From positions 82,501-146,500 of the forward strand of contig JACVVK020000164.1 in assembly GCA_018292915.2 (NCBI GenBank): DNA of 64,000 bases. Reading direction: 5' to 3'. This stretch comes from Batillaria attramentaria (lineage: Eukaryota > Mollusca > Gastropoda > Batillariidae). Positions 32,683 to 42,539 of this stretch are shown one piece after another; the first letter of the stretch is position 1, and every line of letters starts with the position of its first letter. The notes under the pieces were generated by a model that was given only the letters and a program-made list of their open reading frames with translations, did no database searches and had not been told where the DNA came from. The position numbers and the translations under genes were made by a program.

Positions 32683-33401
32683 CCCTTAACTTAAAGGCGC
32701 GCTTTCACACTTCGACGACTTACGTGATATTCACAAACAGCTGGTCTAAATCATAAACAGATTCTTGTACTACTTAAATCAATTATTATGCCACTTGCCA
32801 ATGGTTTATTATCATTTAAATAAACAGAAATGAAGTATATATCAAAATGCTTATTATATACGGTGATGGTCAATGTACGCGTAGTATTATGGACGACTTG
32901 CCGGTATTGGTAAAAATCTGACAAATGAGTGTTTTCATTGGTTGTACTTCTTTATAATAAAATACATCATAAACTCTTTATTAAATGGCCAAAGTAACAT
33001 TTATACATGTATATAAATTTGAAATTTGTTTTGTATCACTTTGGTGCTCGTGAGTCACAGCACATAATCTGAGATATTTTCCTCGAGCTACAAAAGTATA
33101 TGACATACATGATGACAGATGAAAATAAGAGCAATGTTTTGATCTTCGAAAATGTCAGGTTCATATCACATGAAAAATCTGCAGGAGTCCGTAAATGTGA
33201 CATGTCAAACACAGTGTGTATAGTGCCTAATCACGAGCCAGAATATAACATGTCTGAATTTGTCAACATACATTCATCAAGTGAATCACCCAGCCCATCC
33301 TACACAAATATGAGTGATTTAATGCTTTAAAACTTCCACATTAGAAAAGCATGATCACAGGGCTTTCCTGTGCCCCCCCCCCCCCATCAACCCATTGATC
33401 C

Positions 33402-33457
<56 letters not shown>

Positions 33458-33690
33458 CCTATATATACGAGAAATTTCCATTTGAAAAAAATGGGTTTCA
33501 CAAAAACAGTGGGTTCCTTGGAAAATCGTCAATATTTTCCATATAATTATACTACTTCACATTTGCTTTGCATCACTACAAAGACAAAGACTGTTGAATA
33601 GACAATCTGCTTTTATTTCATTAAGGTAATTAAATTGCAATCCTCGCGCATAAGGCAACAAAACAGAACAATCATAACCGAACATTTCAT
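32683..33690. other. AT-rich interior of the 1.2-kb element
   Basis: About 1 kb of AT-rich DNA with a C run (33374-33386) and a (CA)n microsatellite (33402-33455). The longest frame (33100-33330, 76 codons) has no recognised domain. Confidence 0.6.
33402..33455. repeat. (CA)n microsatellite
   Basis: About 27 CA units inside the 1.2-kb element. Confidence 0.96.
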
Positions 33691-33694
33691 TCCC

Positions 33695-33821
33695 GCGCAA
33701 TAGCGGCCCCGCGCACTAGCGGCCCCGCGCACTAACGGACCCGCGCACTAACGGACCTGCGCACTAGCGGACCCGCGCACTAACGGACCCGCGCACTAGC
33801 GGACCCGCGCAATAGCGGCCC
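33695..33821 (-). repeat. Right terminal 16-bp repeat array
   Basis: Eight contiguous units of GCGCA(C/A)TA(G/A)CGG(A/C)CC(C/T), the last 15 bp. The outermost units on both sides carry CAATAG/CTATTG, and the inner ones CACTAG or CACTAA. Confidence 0.95.
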
Positions 33822-34319
33822 AGCCCCGTTTCAGGGACGCTGAAAACTCCGCAACTGTGACAGAGTTGACTGTGCTTGCACGGTCGACTCTGTAAAAGTT
33901 TTGCACACTTCGGAAAGCTTTTTATTGGGAGCTTAGATCTTTAAAGAGCTGTCCGACTGTGCAAAATGCACAGTCAACTCTGTCACAGTAACAGAGTTTT
34001 CAGCGTCTCCAAAACCCCTATAAAAGCCAAGGCAGCCTGATATCACAGCACAGTTTGTGTTTTGACACTGAGCTAGAAAGATCGTGCAGCACTCAACACC
34101 CGCTAGACATTGTAGCGATGTGTCTCGCTCACTGACCAAAAGCACAGTGATGTCACGGAAAACTCGCGCTCTGGTTTTATAAGGGTCTCTGAAGCGCTGA
34201 AAACTCTGCAACTGTGACAGAGTTGCTTGGATTATGCACAGTCGAAGGAGTCGCAGTTTAAAAAAAAAAAAAAAAAATGTTTGCGGCTTTTTGCTGAGAT
34301 TGCAGACCTTTAATGCTTC

Positions 34320-34790
34320 AGCCTAGTCTACATCCCTAATGCTTAAATGGCCACCGTGCAAGATATTCAAAACAGGATGGCTTTTTAATGGCGCGTAATC
34401 TTGCATACCACAACCTTCAGCGTAGCTTTGGCTAACAACTCTGACTCCAAGCGGCAAAATTCATGTTCTGAGGCATGTTTCGCACACTCTGGTTGTGAAA
34501 AAAAGTCTATAAATTTCCGGTATCTCAAAGGCACTTATATTTTTGTGCGTCTGTACCGAAGGGCCGATCATAGCTCACGTCCCTCCCTCTAACGAAGAGG
34601 CAATATGTTGAAGAACTCCGCCGTCGGTCGTCAGATGTTCCATTACGTTTATTAGGGTGCACCCTTACTGAAATAGCCCCGCAACCCGCCATGATTTTCA
34701 AATGCACCCGCTTGCCCTTCAGGATAGGTAATTTCCAGGGACGACAGAGGAATTTTGACCGATTAAAACCACCCAGTTCCAACGGTGATT
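34320..34790. other. Unannotated interval
   Basis: No gene or known repeat recognised. Confidence 0.4.
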
Positions 34791-34814
34791 AAGTGTGTTG
34801 AGTGGGCTTTGATT

Positions 34815-34843
34815 TTTTTTTTTTTTTTTGGGGGGGGGGGGGG
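34815..34843. repeat. T/G homopolymer junction
   Basis: About 16 T followed by 13 G. Confidence 0.9.
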
Positions 34844-34949
34844 AACTTTCTGACGCGATTTATTTCGAAATTTAAATGGTTAGCTCTATACTGTTGAGAG
34901 AGGGGTGGGTAATTGTTTTTGGGACTTTCGTTTTTATGTCTTTTGTTCA

Positions 34950-35240
34950 CAGCACGGGTCGTTTTAGTTCGGGCGGCCCTCTTATCCCGGTCGTCGTCCG
35001 AGAGGCTTCTCAAAATTCCCCAAGCGCAACTTGAAATCTTTTGGCTAGCGCTCTTTCAGTTTTGTCGCTTTTGGAATTCCCTGCCTGCAAATCTTGAGAA
35101 ATGCGCCCACACTGTCTGTTTTCAAGAGCAATCTTAAAACGTTTCTTTTTTTTGCAAAGCCTTCCAGTAATTTCCTCAGCCGCGATTTGGTCTTTGTTGC
35201 TTGAGCGGCGTGAGGCCACAAATAACTAACTCCAGTAATG
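34950..35240 (+). pseudogene. LINE family D: reverse transcriptase C-terminus and 3' end
   Basis: One frame reads ERLLKIPQAQLEIFW, then FWNSLPANLEKC; a shifted frame continues SVFKSNLKTFLF. This WNSLP...FKSxLKTxLF pattern is typical of the C-terminal end of CR1/L2/Jockey-type non-LTR reverse transcriptases. The frame is broken once. The 3' end GCCGCGATTTGGTCTTTGTT, GCTTGAGCGGCG and CTAACT matches 43980-44052. It is 5'-truncated and inactive. Confidence 0.75.
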
Positions 35241-35456
35241 TCCTGTTTAATTAGTCAGTTTCACCAGTGTATGTCTGTCAGTCCATCGTTGTAAAAAATG
35301 CGTGAGTGTCGGTGAGTGATCGGCGCATTGAGATTTATTTAAAGAAATGCGTCCTACAAATACACATTTACTATTATTATTATCCTATACACGACGTTGT
35401 GGAGTTCACGAACGCGCATCGGTAGCCAATTCTAGTGTGATTTCACAGACGGCGGG

Positions 35457-35490
35457 GTGTGTGTGTGTGTGTGGGGAGGGGGGGGGGATT
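35457..35490. repeat. (GT)n and G run
   Basis: Eight GT units then a G-rich run. Confidence 0.85.
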
Positions 35491-35569
35491 AGAGGATGGC
35501 TATTTATTGTTCACCGACACAAGGTTTTTCGTTGATTTTTTTTTATATTTCTTTACGGGTGCTGTTTTT

Positions 35570-35606
35570 GACTTACCGTTTCTAAAGTGGCGAAGAATAT
35601 GAGTAA
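35570..35606 (-). mobile_element. Family G fragment
   Basis: ACTTACCGTTTCTAAAGTGG and CGAAGAAT resemble part of 35762-35835. Confidence 0.4.
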
Positions 35607-35761
35607 ATACAAAATGGAAAAACAAAACAAAACAACAAAACTTAAAAAAAAAATAGATGCTACTATGACTGAGACACTAAATAAACTCGATATGTACAAA
35701 AGACAAGAGAAAGAATACGTCACGAGAACACGAGAGAGAGAGAGAGAATGACACTGAATAA

Positions 35762-35835
35762 TGACAATAATTTTTATTTTCCAACGGTTTTGGCAGAAAT
35801 ACCATGCTCGAACTTACCGTTGCTAAACTACGAAG
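35762..35835 (-). mobile_element. Retroposon 3' end of family G, copy 4
   Basis: Minus strand: CGTAGTTTAGCAACGGTAAG, then CCAAAACCGTTGGAAAATAA and AAATTATTGTCAT. A (GA)n run lies just outside the tail, which is (CT)n in the element's direction. Confidence 0.65.
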
Positions 35836-35949
35836 AAATGGAAAGAACAGAAGAACATCTAAAAACTACAGCAATATGAAGACAAAATGTAATCAGTATA
35901 GGAACAAGTTGCGCCTTTAAAACTCAATGAACACATACACGCACACGCA

Positions 35950-35956
<7 letters not shown>

Positions 35957-36008
<52 letters not shown>

Positions 36009-36038
36009 CAATCTAAAGAGAGAGAGAGAGAGAGAGAG

Positions 36039-36135
<97 letters not shown>

Positions 36136-36137
36136 GC
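35957..36137. repeat. Compound (CA)n, (GA)n, (GT)n, (GA)n microsatellite
   Basis: (CA) 35957-36006, (GA) 36018-36041, (GT) 36042-36113, (GA) 36114-36137. CA and GT arms can pair. Confidence 0.97.
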
Positions 36138-36139
36138 AA

Positions 36140-36600
36140 ACAGCAGCAGCAGCAGCATTGAACACGCTGTCCGAATCTGACAAGTGATAGAAACCATCCT
36201 TCTTATTTAGGATCAGGAAAAGTGGCTAACCATACACACGACTATAGTGCACGGCGCGCCTGGCAGCGTAAGCCAAAACAATCAGACGGGACAGAAATCA
36301 AGAGAAATGAGGGAATTCAGTAGGTTAGTTTCGGAGGTCGGAATACAGCTCAGAGTGGAAGCGGCCCACTTGGCATAGTATCGCATTCCAGCAATAAAGC
36401 TAAAGAAATGGGCTTTGTCGTACTCTGTTAGGGATACCGTACGTTTTGTACGCAGCAGTGAGGGGCATGGTACTTTGCGTGGGCTGCCGTTAAGAGGATT
36501 AAAAGTCTAATTTTAGATGAGACTGCTGATATCGCATCGCCTTCCGGTGTAGCGTGACAAACAGGTTATACGTCACTAACAGCTTCTGGGGCATGTAATA
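36140..36600. other. Unannotated interval
   Basis: No gene or known repeat recognised. Confidence 0.4.
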
Positions 36601-36621
36601 AGGTACAGAATTGTTGCTCCT

Positions 36622-36862
36622 TTTTAAATGTGTGTGCAGAGTTAAAAACGTCAACGGCTTTGTAAATAACTTTCATGCCAGGTAATAGTAAAAACAGTGA
36701 AAACGAGCCTGGCTCTTGGACAAAATAGCCCACGTATTCATACGCGGCTGACACAAGAGCCAGCAGGCGACAGTGGAATGAGAGGGGGTAGGTGGTCGCT
36801 GCTAGCTGGCATTGCAAAAAAAAAAAGAAAAGTGGAATATTGGAATTTGTTTAAATTTACCC
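36622..36862 (-). repeat. Unknown dispersed repeat F, copy 1
   Basis: Reverse complement of 59606-59822. Shared blocks are AACAAATTCCAATATTCC, GGCAG/GCAGCGACCAC, TGCTGGCTCTTGT, GAATAC, AGCCAGGCTC, TTTTTACTATTACCTGGCATG and ACTCTGCACACA. No coding content. Confidence 0.75.
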
Positions 36863-37241
36863 TACACATGAGTCTTTGGCTGCTAGGTTTTTGTGATTGG
36901 GAGGGGGGGGGGGCTTTAAATTTTAAAGCATTTTTAGGTGTCATGTCATGCGAAGCGTTATGGTTACTACGAATATATGGCATTTTTTTTTAAGCCGTAC
37001 CTGTATCGTGAAACCAAAATTACTCCCATGGCGGACAAATTGTCTCCCCCTGTTTAAAGAGTAAAAACTCGTGAGCGCTGGTAGGGAATGGGAATTTCTT
37101 TACAAGATTTTTACTCGATACTAATTAAGTTCCGACGTCATGAATGGGAGTAAGCTTGTCGTGTTACACCGCCCACTTCAAATTATGAGTTTTCTCTGGG
37201 GGGTGTCTGAACTATGGCCACGTTGACTCTGCAACCTTCAG

Positions 37242-37529
37242 GGCCCGCATGTAAAAGTCGGGATTAGGGATTTTAGCCCCGGGTTAAGGTCTAACCTCGA
37301 ACTACACTAGCTCTAGGGTTAAATTTTCTGTTGTCTTTTGTTTTAAATCAGGAAGCGGGTCCATTCCAGCAAGGTGCCTATGCCGTTATAGAAGGATTTT
37401 TGTCTTTCTTTCTTCGCTTCCTTTTTTTTAATTTAATTCTTTTTGGGGGTTTCTTTTGTCCTAGTCTGGGTTAGGCCCGCAGCCATGGGTTAAAGTAACA
37501 TCGAGTTTTTACATACGGGCCCAGATTAA
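37242..37529 (-). mobile_element. MITE with GGGCCCG-type terminal inverted repeats, copy 2
   Basis: Starts CAGGGCCCGCATGTAAAAGT and ends with the near reverse complement ACTT/GTTTTTACATACGGGCCCAG. The interior matches 26424-26716 in inverse orientation, including AAGGATTTTTGTCTTTC and AGCTCTAGGGTT. Recovery of the same ends in two places fixes the element boundaries. Confidence 0.78.
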
Positions 37530-37590
37530 AATATTGTGTTCCACGCTGATGATAGATTACCTTACAGCCACACAGACCTTTAACTCATTC

Positions 37591-37763
37591 GGGGAGCCGG
37601 GGTGACCGAATGGTAGAGCGTTGGACTTCTAATGCTCGGGTCGTGAGTTCGTATCCCGGCTGGGGTCAAATATTAGTGCTGGCTTTTTCATCGTTGTCCC
37701 GTCTTTGGTATCACCCTTACGTGGTGGAAAAGGGTGTTAAATCCCCAAACACCCACCCACCCT
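37591..37763 (+). mobile_element. SINE-A copy (subfamily 1)
   Basis: Full length (GGGGTGACCGAATGGTAGAG). A possible flanking TCA(T/C)ATT-type duplication is too short to be firm. Confidence 0.92.
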
Positions 37764-38143
37764 CACATTTCAAGTTACTTCCTTTTCCAACATATCTGCT
37801 GTCAGGTTTCCTTGGCAACCCACTGAAGGCGGTGTCAAAGTCAGGCACAACATCAAAGCAGCACGCCCTCTAAATATAAAATTATTTGACCCACCTGGCG
37901 CAATGTCGCGACGGGATCCGGGCAGCTGGTGCCAGACGGGTGATGGTAGGATCAGTGTAGAAATGTGAGATATTTTTCGGCTTGCGGGTATTTCTAAGCC
38001 GTTTTGATAGAGTCTTGCGATCACACCACTTAGACGCATGGGAGGTGAGACCCTCAGGCTTGCATTAAATTTGCTTAAGCCAAAAACAAAACAAAACCAA
38101 AAAAAAACCCCTCAAAACAACAACAGCAGCACCCCCCCCCCCC

Positions 38144-38228
<85 letters not shown>

Positions 38229-38283
38229 CAAAAAACAACAATAACAACAAACAAACAAAACACAAACAACCCACCCCCCAAAC

Positions 38284-38357
<74 letters not shown>
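38144..38357. repeat. Two (CA)n microsatellites with A/CAA-rich spacer
   Basis: (CA) about 42 units at 38144-38226 and about 36 units at 38286-38357, separated by ACAACAA/ACAAACA-type sequence and C runs. Confidence 0.97.
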
Positions 38358-38360
<3 letters not shown>

Positions 38361-38509
38361 AACAAACAAAAAACAGTATCCGCTAACAATGTGGGCCATA
38401 CTCGACCTCGTACACTTGTGTTCGAGCAGCCGACAAGTGGGGAAAATGGCAGACTGTTAGAATAAAACATTACCAAGTAGTCATTGGCGGACGTTATGTA
38501 CGGACATCT

Positions 38510-38632
38510 GAGTTTTCCTGCTTCGCGCGGCCGCCAAACGTCTGGTGTTGCATTCTGAGCTTTACTAATCTCTAAGATAGACTACGCGTGTTTCGAGCGT
38601 ACAGGCGGACACACAAGAGCAACTGTTCCAAC
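38510..38632 (+). repeat. Unknown dispersed repeat M, copy 2
   Basis: Partner of 6895-7035. The homology resumes after the SINE-B insertion at about 39136 (CTGTTCCTAAACACAAAGCT). Confidence 0.6.
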
Positions 38633-38633
38633 T

Positions 38634-39130
38634 GGCCCCCGTAGTGTAGTGGTTAGCACTTCGGACCATGGACCGGGAGACCCGGGTTCGAGTCCCAGCC
38701 GAGGCAAGAGGGATTTTTCCTGCCTAGGTCGGCTCCTACCCAGAGCGGGTGTGCTATGAGCCCGATGGGGAGGCTGTTGCCACACAGCCGAGATTCACCC
38801 ACTTCACGGGTGCGACTTTGGGGGTGCTCTCCTTGGTATTACACGTCTTATGATGTGGATGATTACACGGCCGGCACCGCAGTTCCCGGGCCTGGTTAAT
38901 GCCGGGATATTTATGACAGGAAGCGTGGAATGCGACCCTATCCCGCAGTCCCAAACCACACGGACCTTCTTAGCATCACCTTAGCATCATCCTCATTTCC
39001 ATCATCATGCATTATTTTTAAAAAAAATGCCCCAGCTTCCGAGCCCTCCGTGGATTCCACCCTTTACCTGGGAGGAACACCACTGGAACTGGCAAAGAGT
39101 TGGGGCAGCAAAAAAAGAAAAAAAAACAAA
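38634..39130 (+). mobile_element. SINE-B copy 3
   Basis: Full head, body and A-rich tail, with a small deletion of the CAGGTGCCGTAG block in the body. CTGTTCC(A/T)A flanks it at about 38623 and 39136. It is inserted in repeat M. Confidence 0.9.
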
Positions 39131-39139
39131 AAAACCTGT

Positions 39140-39500
39140 TCCTAAACACAAAGCTTAGTAATCATAACGTACGAGCGTTTAATCCCAGTCCTAGCGGCTA
39201 ATGAAACCCACAGAGAAAAAAAAACCACGAGTGCGAAGTGAGCCGATTGGGGAGGTGTTGTGTGCGGAACGAGCGGAATGCAAACAGCCAGGGCAAAACA
39301 TTCAGCAGGCAGACAAGGCGGTGCATTGAGGCAGGTGCAACAACGTAAGAAAGGTCAGGCGTGAACGTGTGTGGTGAAAACCATTCTCCCCACGCGCAGA
39401 AAAAAAAAATCCATTCCTGGTGTCATTGCCTCTGCGGGCTCCGGATGGGAGAATTCTAGCAAGGAGATCTAATATCTCTTAAACGCCTATCCAAAAAAAT
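39140..39500. other. Unannotated interval
   Basis: No gene or known repeat recognised. Confidence 0.4.
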
Positions 39501-39504
39501 CGCA

Positions 39505-39612
39505 TAAATTTGTACTGGAAACCTTCAGATCACTTGAAGCGACTATTACGCAATCTGCAGCGGTCTCGCCAGTGGCTTGAAGTGGCTCTTACGGATGTGC
39601 AGTGGCTTGTTC
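39505..39612 (+). repeat. Unknown dispersed repeat H, copy 2
   Basis: Partner of 2243-2402. It lacks the central block found there between CGGTCT and TGGCTTGAAG. Confidence 0.65.
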
Positions 39613-39874
39613 TTTTTTTAAAATTGTATCAGGGATTTGACAGGGGCCGTCAGCACTTGAATCATGAGTTCAGTTCTCGGCTGGGCGTCATAACTTAATA
39701 ACGATGATATGATGCAACCTTTTTGACTACTGGCCTTTTCTTACGAGTAACATCTTGGTACGATAGATAGACTTTAGTTCAGATATCTGCCAAAACGGGG
39801 ATTCTGAATACAAAAGCCAAGAGGCGCTTGATAAACGAAAACTATGTTATTGTAGACGTGGCTCGTTCGTTTCT

Positions 39875-39953
39875 GTCAGCCGCGAATTAGTTTCTGTGGC
39901 TTGCGCGACTTTAAGCCCTAAAAACTCACTCACTCACTCACTCACTCACTCGT
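39875..39953 (+). mobile_element. LINE family D tail with (ACTC)n
   Basis: CAGCCGCGAATTAGTTTCTG, TGGCTTGCGCGAC, TTTAAGCCCTAAAAACTCAC and seven ACTC units. Confidence 0.65.
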
Positions 39954-39961
39954 TTGTTTCT

Positions 39962-40135
39962 GATTGTTGTTGTTTGTTTTTGTTGTTGTTGTTTGGTGTT
40001 TTGTTTTGTTTTTTGTTTTGGGGGATTTTTTGTTGCTTGTTCATGAATTTGTTTTTGTGTTTTGTTTGTTTGCGTTTTTTCCTGGGGAGGTGGGGGGTGA
40101 GGGGGTTGTCGTTGGTTTTGTTGTTGTTTACTCTC
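39962..40135. repeat. G/T-rich low-complexity tract
   Basis: GTT and TTTTG repeats with a strong strand bias; the frames read as poly-Phe/Val/Leu and are artefacts. Confidence 0.85.
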
Positions 40136-40139
40136 TTCG

Positions 40140-40620
40140 CCTCAGTAATCACCATGGGAAGGTCGTTTTACTCGGCAATCTACTGGCTAACGGAAACTGC
40201 ATGATCTACTTCAAATCTGTTTTGCCCGCAGACTGTGTGAAAAAAAAAAAAAAAGAAGACGCAATACTCTGCTGCAGATGCAGAACAAGCTAAAGCCACC
40301 TTCACTGAATCACGGAGGTGGGATTTCCCATGTTGTCTTCTTTTTCCCTTCGAGTGCAATTTCGAGGGCCAAAAATACCGTCAGCACGCGTGCAGGAACT
40401 GAAAACTGAAGTTTCTTATCAGATTGAAAGGAAATTCTAACGCCTGTTTGTTGAAATGCCATAGGGTTGTTGTAACGCACTTGTATCGCCTCATCTCCGA
40501 TGAAAATACACATTACAGCACGTCTTACCCATTTTGCTATGCCGTGGAAAGTCATCATAGCGCATTAGCCCTACCTGTCAGGAGCACTTGGGTGGGTGGG
40601 AAAGAGGGTGGTCGTTTTTC
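40140..40620. other. Unannotated interval
   Basis: No gene or known repeat recognised. Confidence 0.4.
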
Positions 40621-40625
40621 TCGGT

Positions 40626-41095
40626 AACTATGGCAGGCATACAACATAGAACTTTTCATAACTTTTTTATCAAATGCGCGTTAATCAGTGCATCACAATC
40701 AGTCACTAGGGTCTCAGTACAGCATCCGAAACCATTCTAGTAACTCTGGCTGGCGTATATGTTGTTCTGGGGAGACGGGGTGGCCGAAAGGTAGAGCGTT
40801 GGACTCTCAATGCTCGGGTCGTGAGTTCGTATCCCGGCTTGGGCCAAATATTTGTGCTGGTTTTTTTCATCGGTGCCCCGTCTTTGATATCACCCGTATG
40901 TGGTGGAAAAGGAAGTTAAACACCCAAACACCCACGCACCCACCCGTATATGTTGTTCTAAAAGTGTACCGCGTCCTGAGCAGACGACGTTATTTGGTTG
41001 CGGACTGAGGACCAGCTAGACGGCGATGATTTGTGGCTATTTTTACAAGATTTTTTTTCGAGTCCCAGTCTGTTCAGGAATGGACAGTAGGCTCA
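40626..41095 (+). repeat. Unknown dispersed repeat P, copy 2 (split by SINE-A)
   Basis: Partner of 12776-13501. It lacks the SINE-B at the site where copy 1 has it, and has a SINE-A where copy 1 has none. Confidence 0.75.
40769..40945 (+). mobile_element. SINE-A copy with exact 14-bp target duplication
   Basis: GTATATGTTGTTCT flanks it at 40755-40768 and 40946-40959. Copy 1 of repeat P has the unoccupied site (AGAGTTGTTCTAGAAG). Confidence 0.95.
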
Positions 41096-41238
41096 AGGAA
41101 AGTTGTATTTCTCTTATAATAGAAGCCACAAAGTCACGAAAAGAGTCGCGATGGTCAAACGAAACATCCTTCTCTCTGGCAAACAGTCTTACAGCTTCGA
41201 AAGCGACAGTTTTCAATCTCAGCGGCGTTAGGAACAAA

Positions 41239-41345
41239 CAGGTTTTAACGTCCATTTCGACCGCACATGGATGATATCAATGACTTGTCAGCAGAAATAT
41301 TTGACTCTCAGCCTGGATTCGATCTCATGACCCGAGACTAGTACA
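41239..41345 (-). mobile_element. Diverged SINE-A copy
   Basis: Minus strand retains GGGTCATGAGATCGAATCC, AAATATTT, ATATCATCCATGTG and GGACGTTAAAAC. The outer head and tail are lost. Confidence 0.65.
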
Positions 41346-41529
41346 AGGACTCAAGAGAAACGATTGCTGATGAAGTGTATGCTAGCGCTACAGCCTTTAT
41401 TTTAGCCAAGGCAGGTGCGGAAAAAAAGAGAGAATGAACAATATTATTATGAAGTCCACCGTCTGGCGCCGTAAACGACATGTACAAATAAAGTATCGCC
41501 GTACTTAGTGAAGTTATCTTTATCTTTCT

Positions 41530-41645
41530 GGGTTGTTGTTGGACTCTCAGTCAGTTGGGTTGTTTTGTTCGAATCCCAGCAGGGTCAGAAATGTTTCTAG
41601 TGTCTTTCACTGAAGTCACCTTCGAGATGGGCAGGTCGTTAAACT
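41530..41645 (+). mobile_element. Possible old SINE head
   Basis: GTTCGAATCCCAGCAGGGTC has a B box, with GGACTCTCAGTCAG upstream and GGTCGTTAAACTC downstream, as in a diverged SINE-A with a shortened body. Confidence 0.4.
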
Positions 41646-41646
41646 C

Positions 41647-41815
41647 GCCGGGATAGCCGAATGGTAGAGCGTTGGATTTTCAAGGCTCGGGTCGTGAGTT
41701 CGAATCCCAGCTGGGGCTAAATAATTATTTGTGCTGGCCTTTTTCTCGTTGTCTTGTCTATGATATCACCCATACGCGGTTGAAAAGGACGTTAAAACTC
41801 CCAAACGCCCACCCT
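41647..41815 (+). mobile_element. SINE-A copy (subfamily 2)
   Basis: Full length; GTTCGAATCCC, CTTTTTCTCG and CCCATACGCGG. (CT)n follows the tail. Confidence 0.92.
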
Positions 41816-41853
41816 CTCTCTATCTCTCTCTCTCTGATGGACAGAAGTCGTTA

Positions 41854-41855
<2 letters not shown>

Positions 41856-41919
<64 letters not shown>
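41856..41919. repeat. (CT)n microsatellite
   Basis: About 31 CT units. Confidence 0.96.
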
Positions 41920-41920
<1 letters not shown>

Positions 41921-42510
41921 TAGTTCAGTGCCAAATAACTCTCGACCTTCTCGGGAGGTTCAATCATGTTTTAGCACAGTCCACGCAGCAAACCTCCCAG
42001 ATTGCAGGCGATGGCAAAAGATGAAAGACTGCGCCCCTTCAGGGAACGAGCAGTGACTTTTATTCCGTGGCTTCGTGTTTTGCGTATAAACTCGAGTATT
42101 ATGGGCGAGAGAGAGAGTGGATGTTTTCCCGAAGTTTGTGGCTTGGAACAAACAGGACGGGAAAACTTATTTTTTCCTTTTCCAGTGGCCTCGCTTTGAA
42201 GAAATCTTAATGGCGCCGTATGTCCAACCACGCAAAAACATTTTCTCGAGACAAAAACGGGAAAAGGAAGATAGAAAGTTTTGCCCCTTTGGGAGGGGAC
42301 ACTGAGTTGGACATTCGTAACTCTCAAAGGTTAGCTGTCGGCACGACCTTTTCCTCAGTGTCACAGACAAAAACATACACGTATAAAAATGATATTTAAA
42401 CAGAAATAACGGAGAAAGAAAAACGTCTTTTTGTTTAAAAAAAATTGTGTGGTTGGCGCGATTTTTTTTTTCTTTCTGTCACTTACATGAAAACACGCAT
42501 GTGTAAAAAA
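41920..42510. other. Unannotated interval
   Basis: No gene or repeat family recognised. T-rich from 42430. Confidence 0.4.
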
Positions 42511-42539
42511 TGATTGTTCAAGAAAGACAGAAAAAAAAT

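Larger units (their letters stand above)
32581..33827. mobile_element. 1,247-bp element with 16-bp-repeat terminal inverted repeats
   Basis: GTTTCAGG is duplicated at 32573-32580 and 33828-33835 (8 bp). Termini GGGGTCGGCCCGCTATTGCG and the reverse complement of the right end, GGGGCTGGGCCGCTATTGCG, agree at all but 3 positions. Each terminus continues into tandem 16-bp units: five on the left (32590-32674, one partial spacer) and eight on the right (33695-33821) of the type GCGCACTAGCGGACCC. The AT-rich interior has no transposase. It is non-autonomous, and the superfamily is not identified. Confidence 0.82.
32243..34317. mobile_element. Palindromic MITE N, copy 2 (split by a 1.2-kb element)
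   Basis: Left arm (about 32243-32580) and right arm (about 33905-34317) are reverse complements. Shared blocks are AAGGTCTGCA..CT, AAAAAGCCGCAAACA, AACTGCGACTCCTT(T/C)GACTG, GCGAGACACATCGCTACA and GCCTTGGCTTTTAT. Ends are TAAAGGTCTGCAG and GCAGACCTTTA, with possible TA target sites. The left terminus is duplicated (32243-32293 and 32294-32338). Without the inserted element the palindrome is about 0.8 kb. It has no coding capacity. Confidence 0.8.

Noticed and set aside
33695..33821. CRISPR-like array
   Set aside because: The 16-bp units are contiguous with no spacers, mirror an array at the other end of the same element, and the window is eukaryotic.
35007..35150. Host gene exon
   Set aside because: The FWNSLP...FKSNLKTFLF pattern is that of a LINE reverse transcriptase C-terminus and is frame-shifted.
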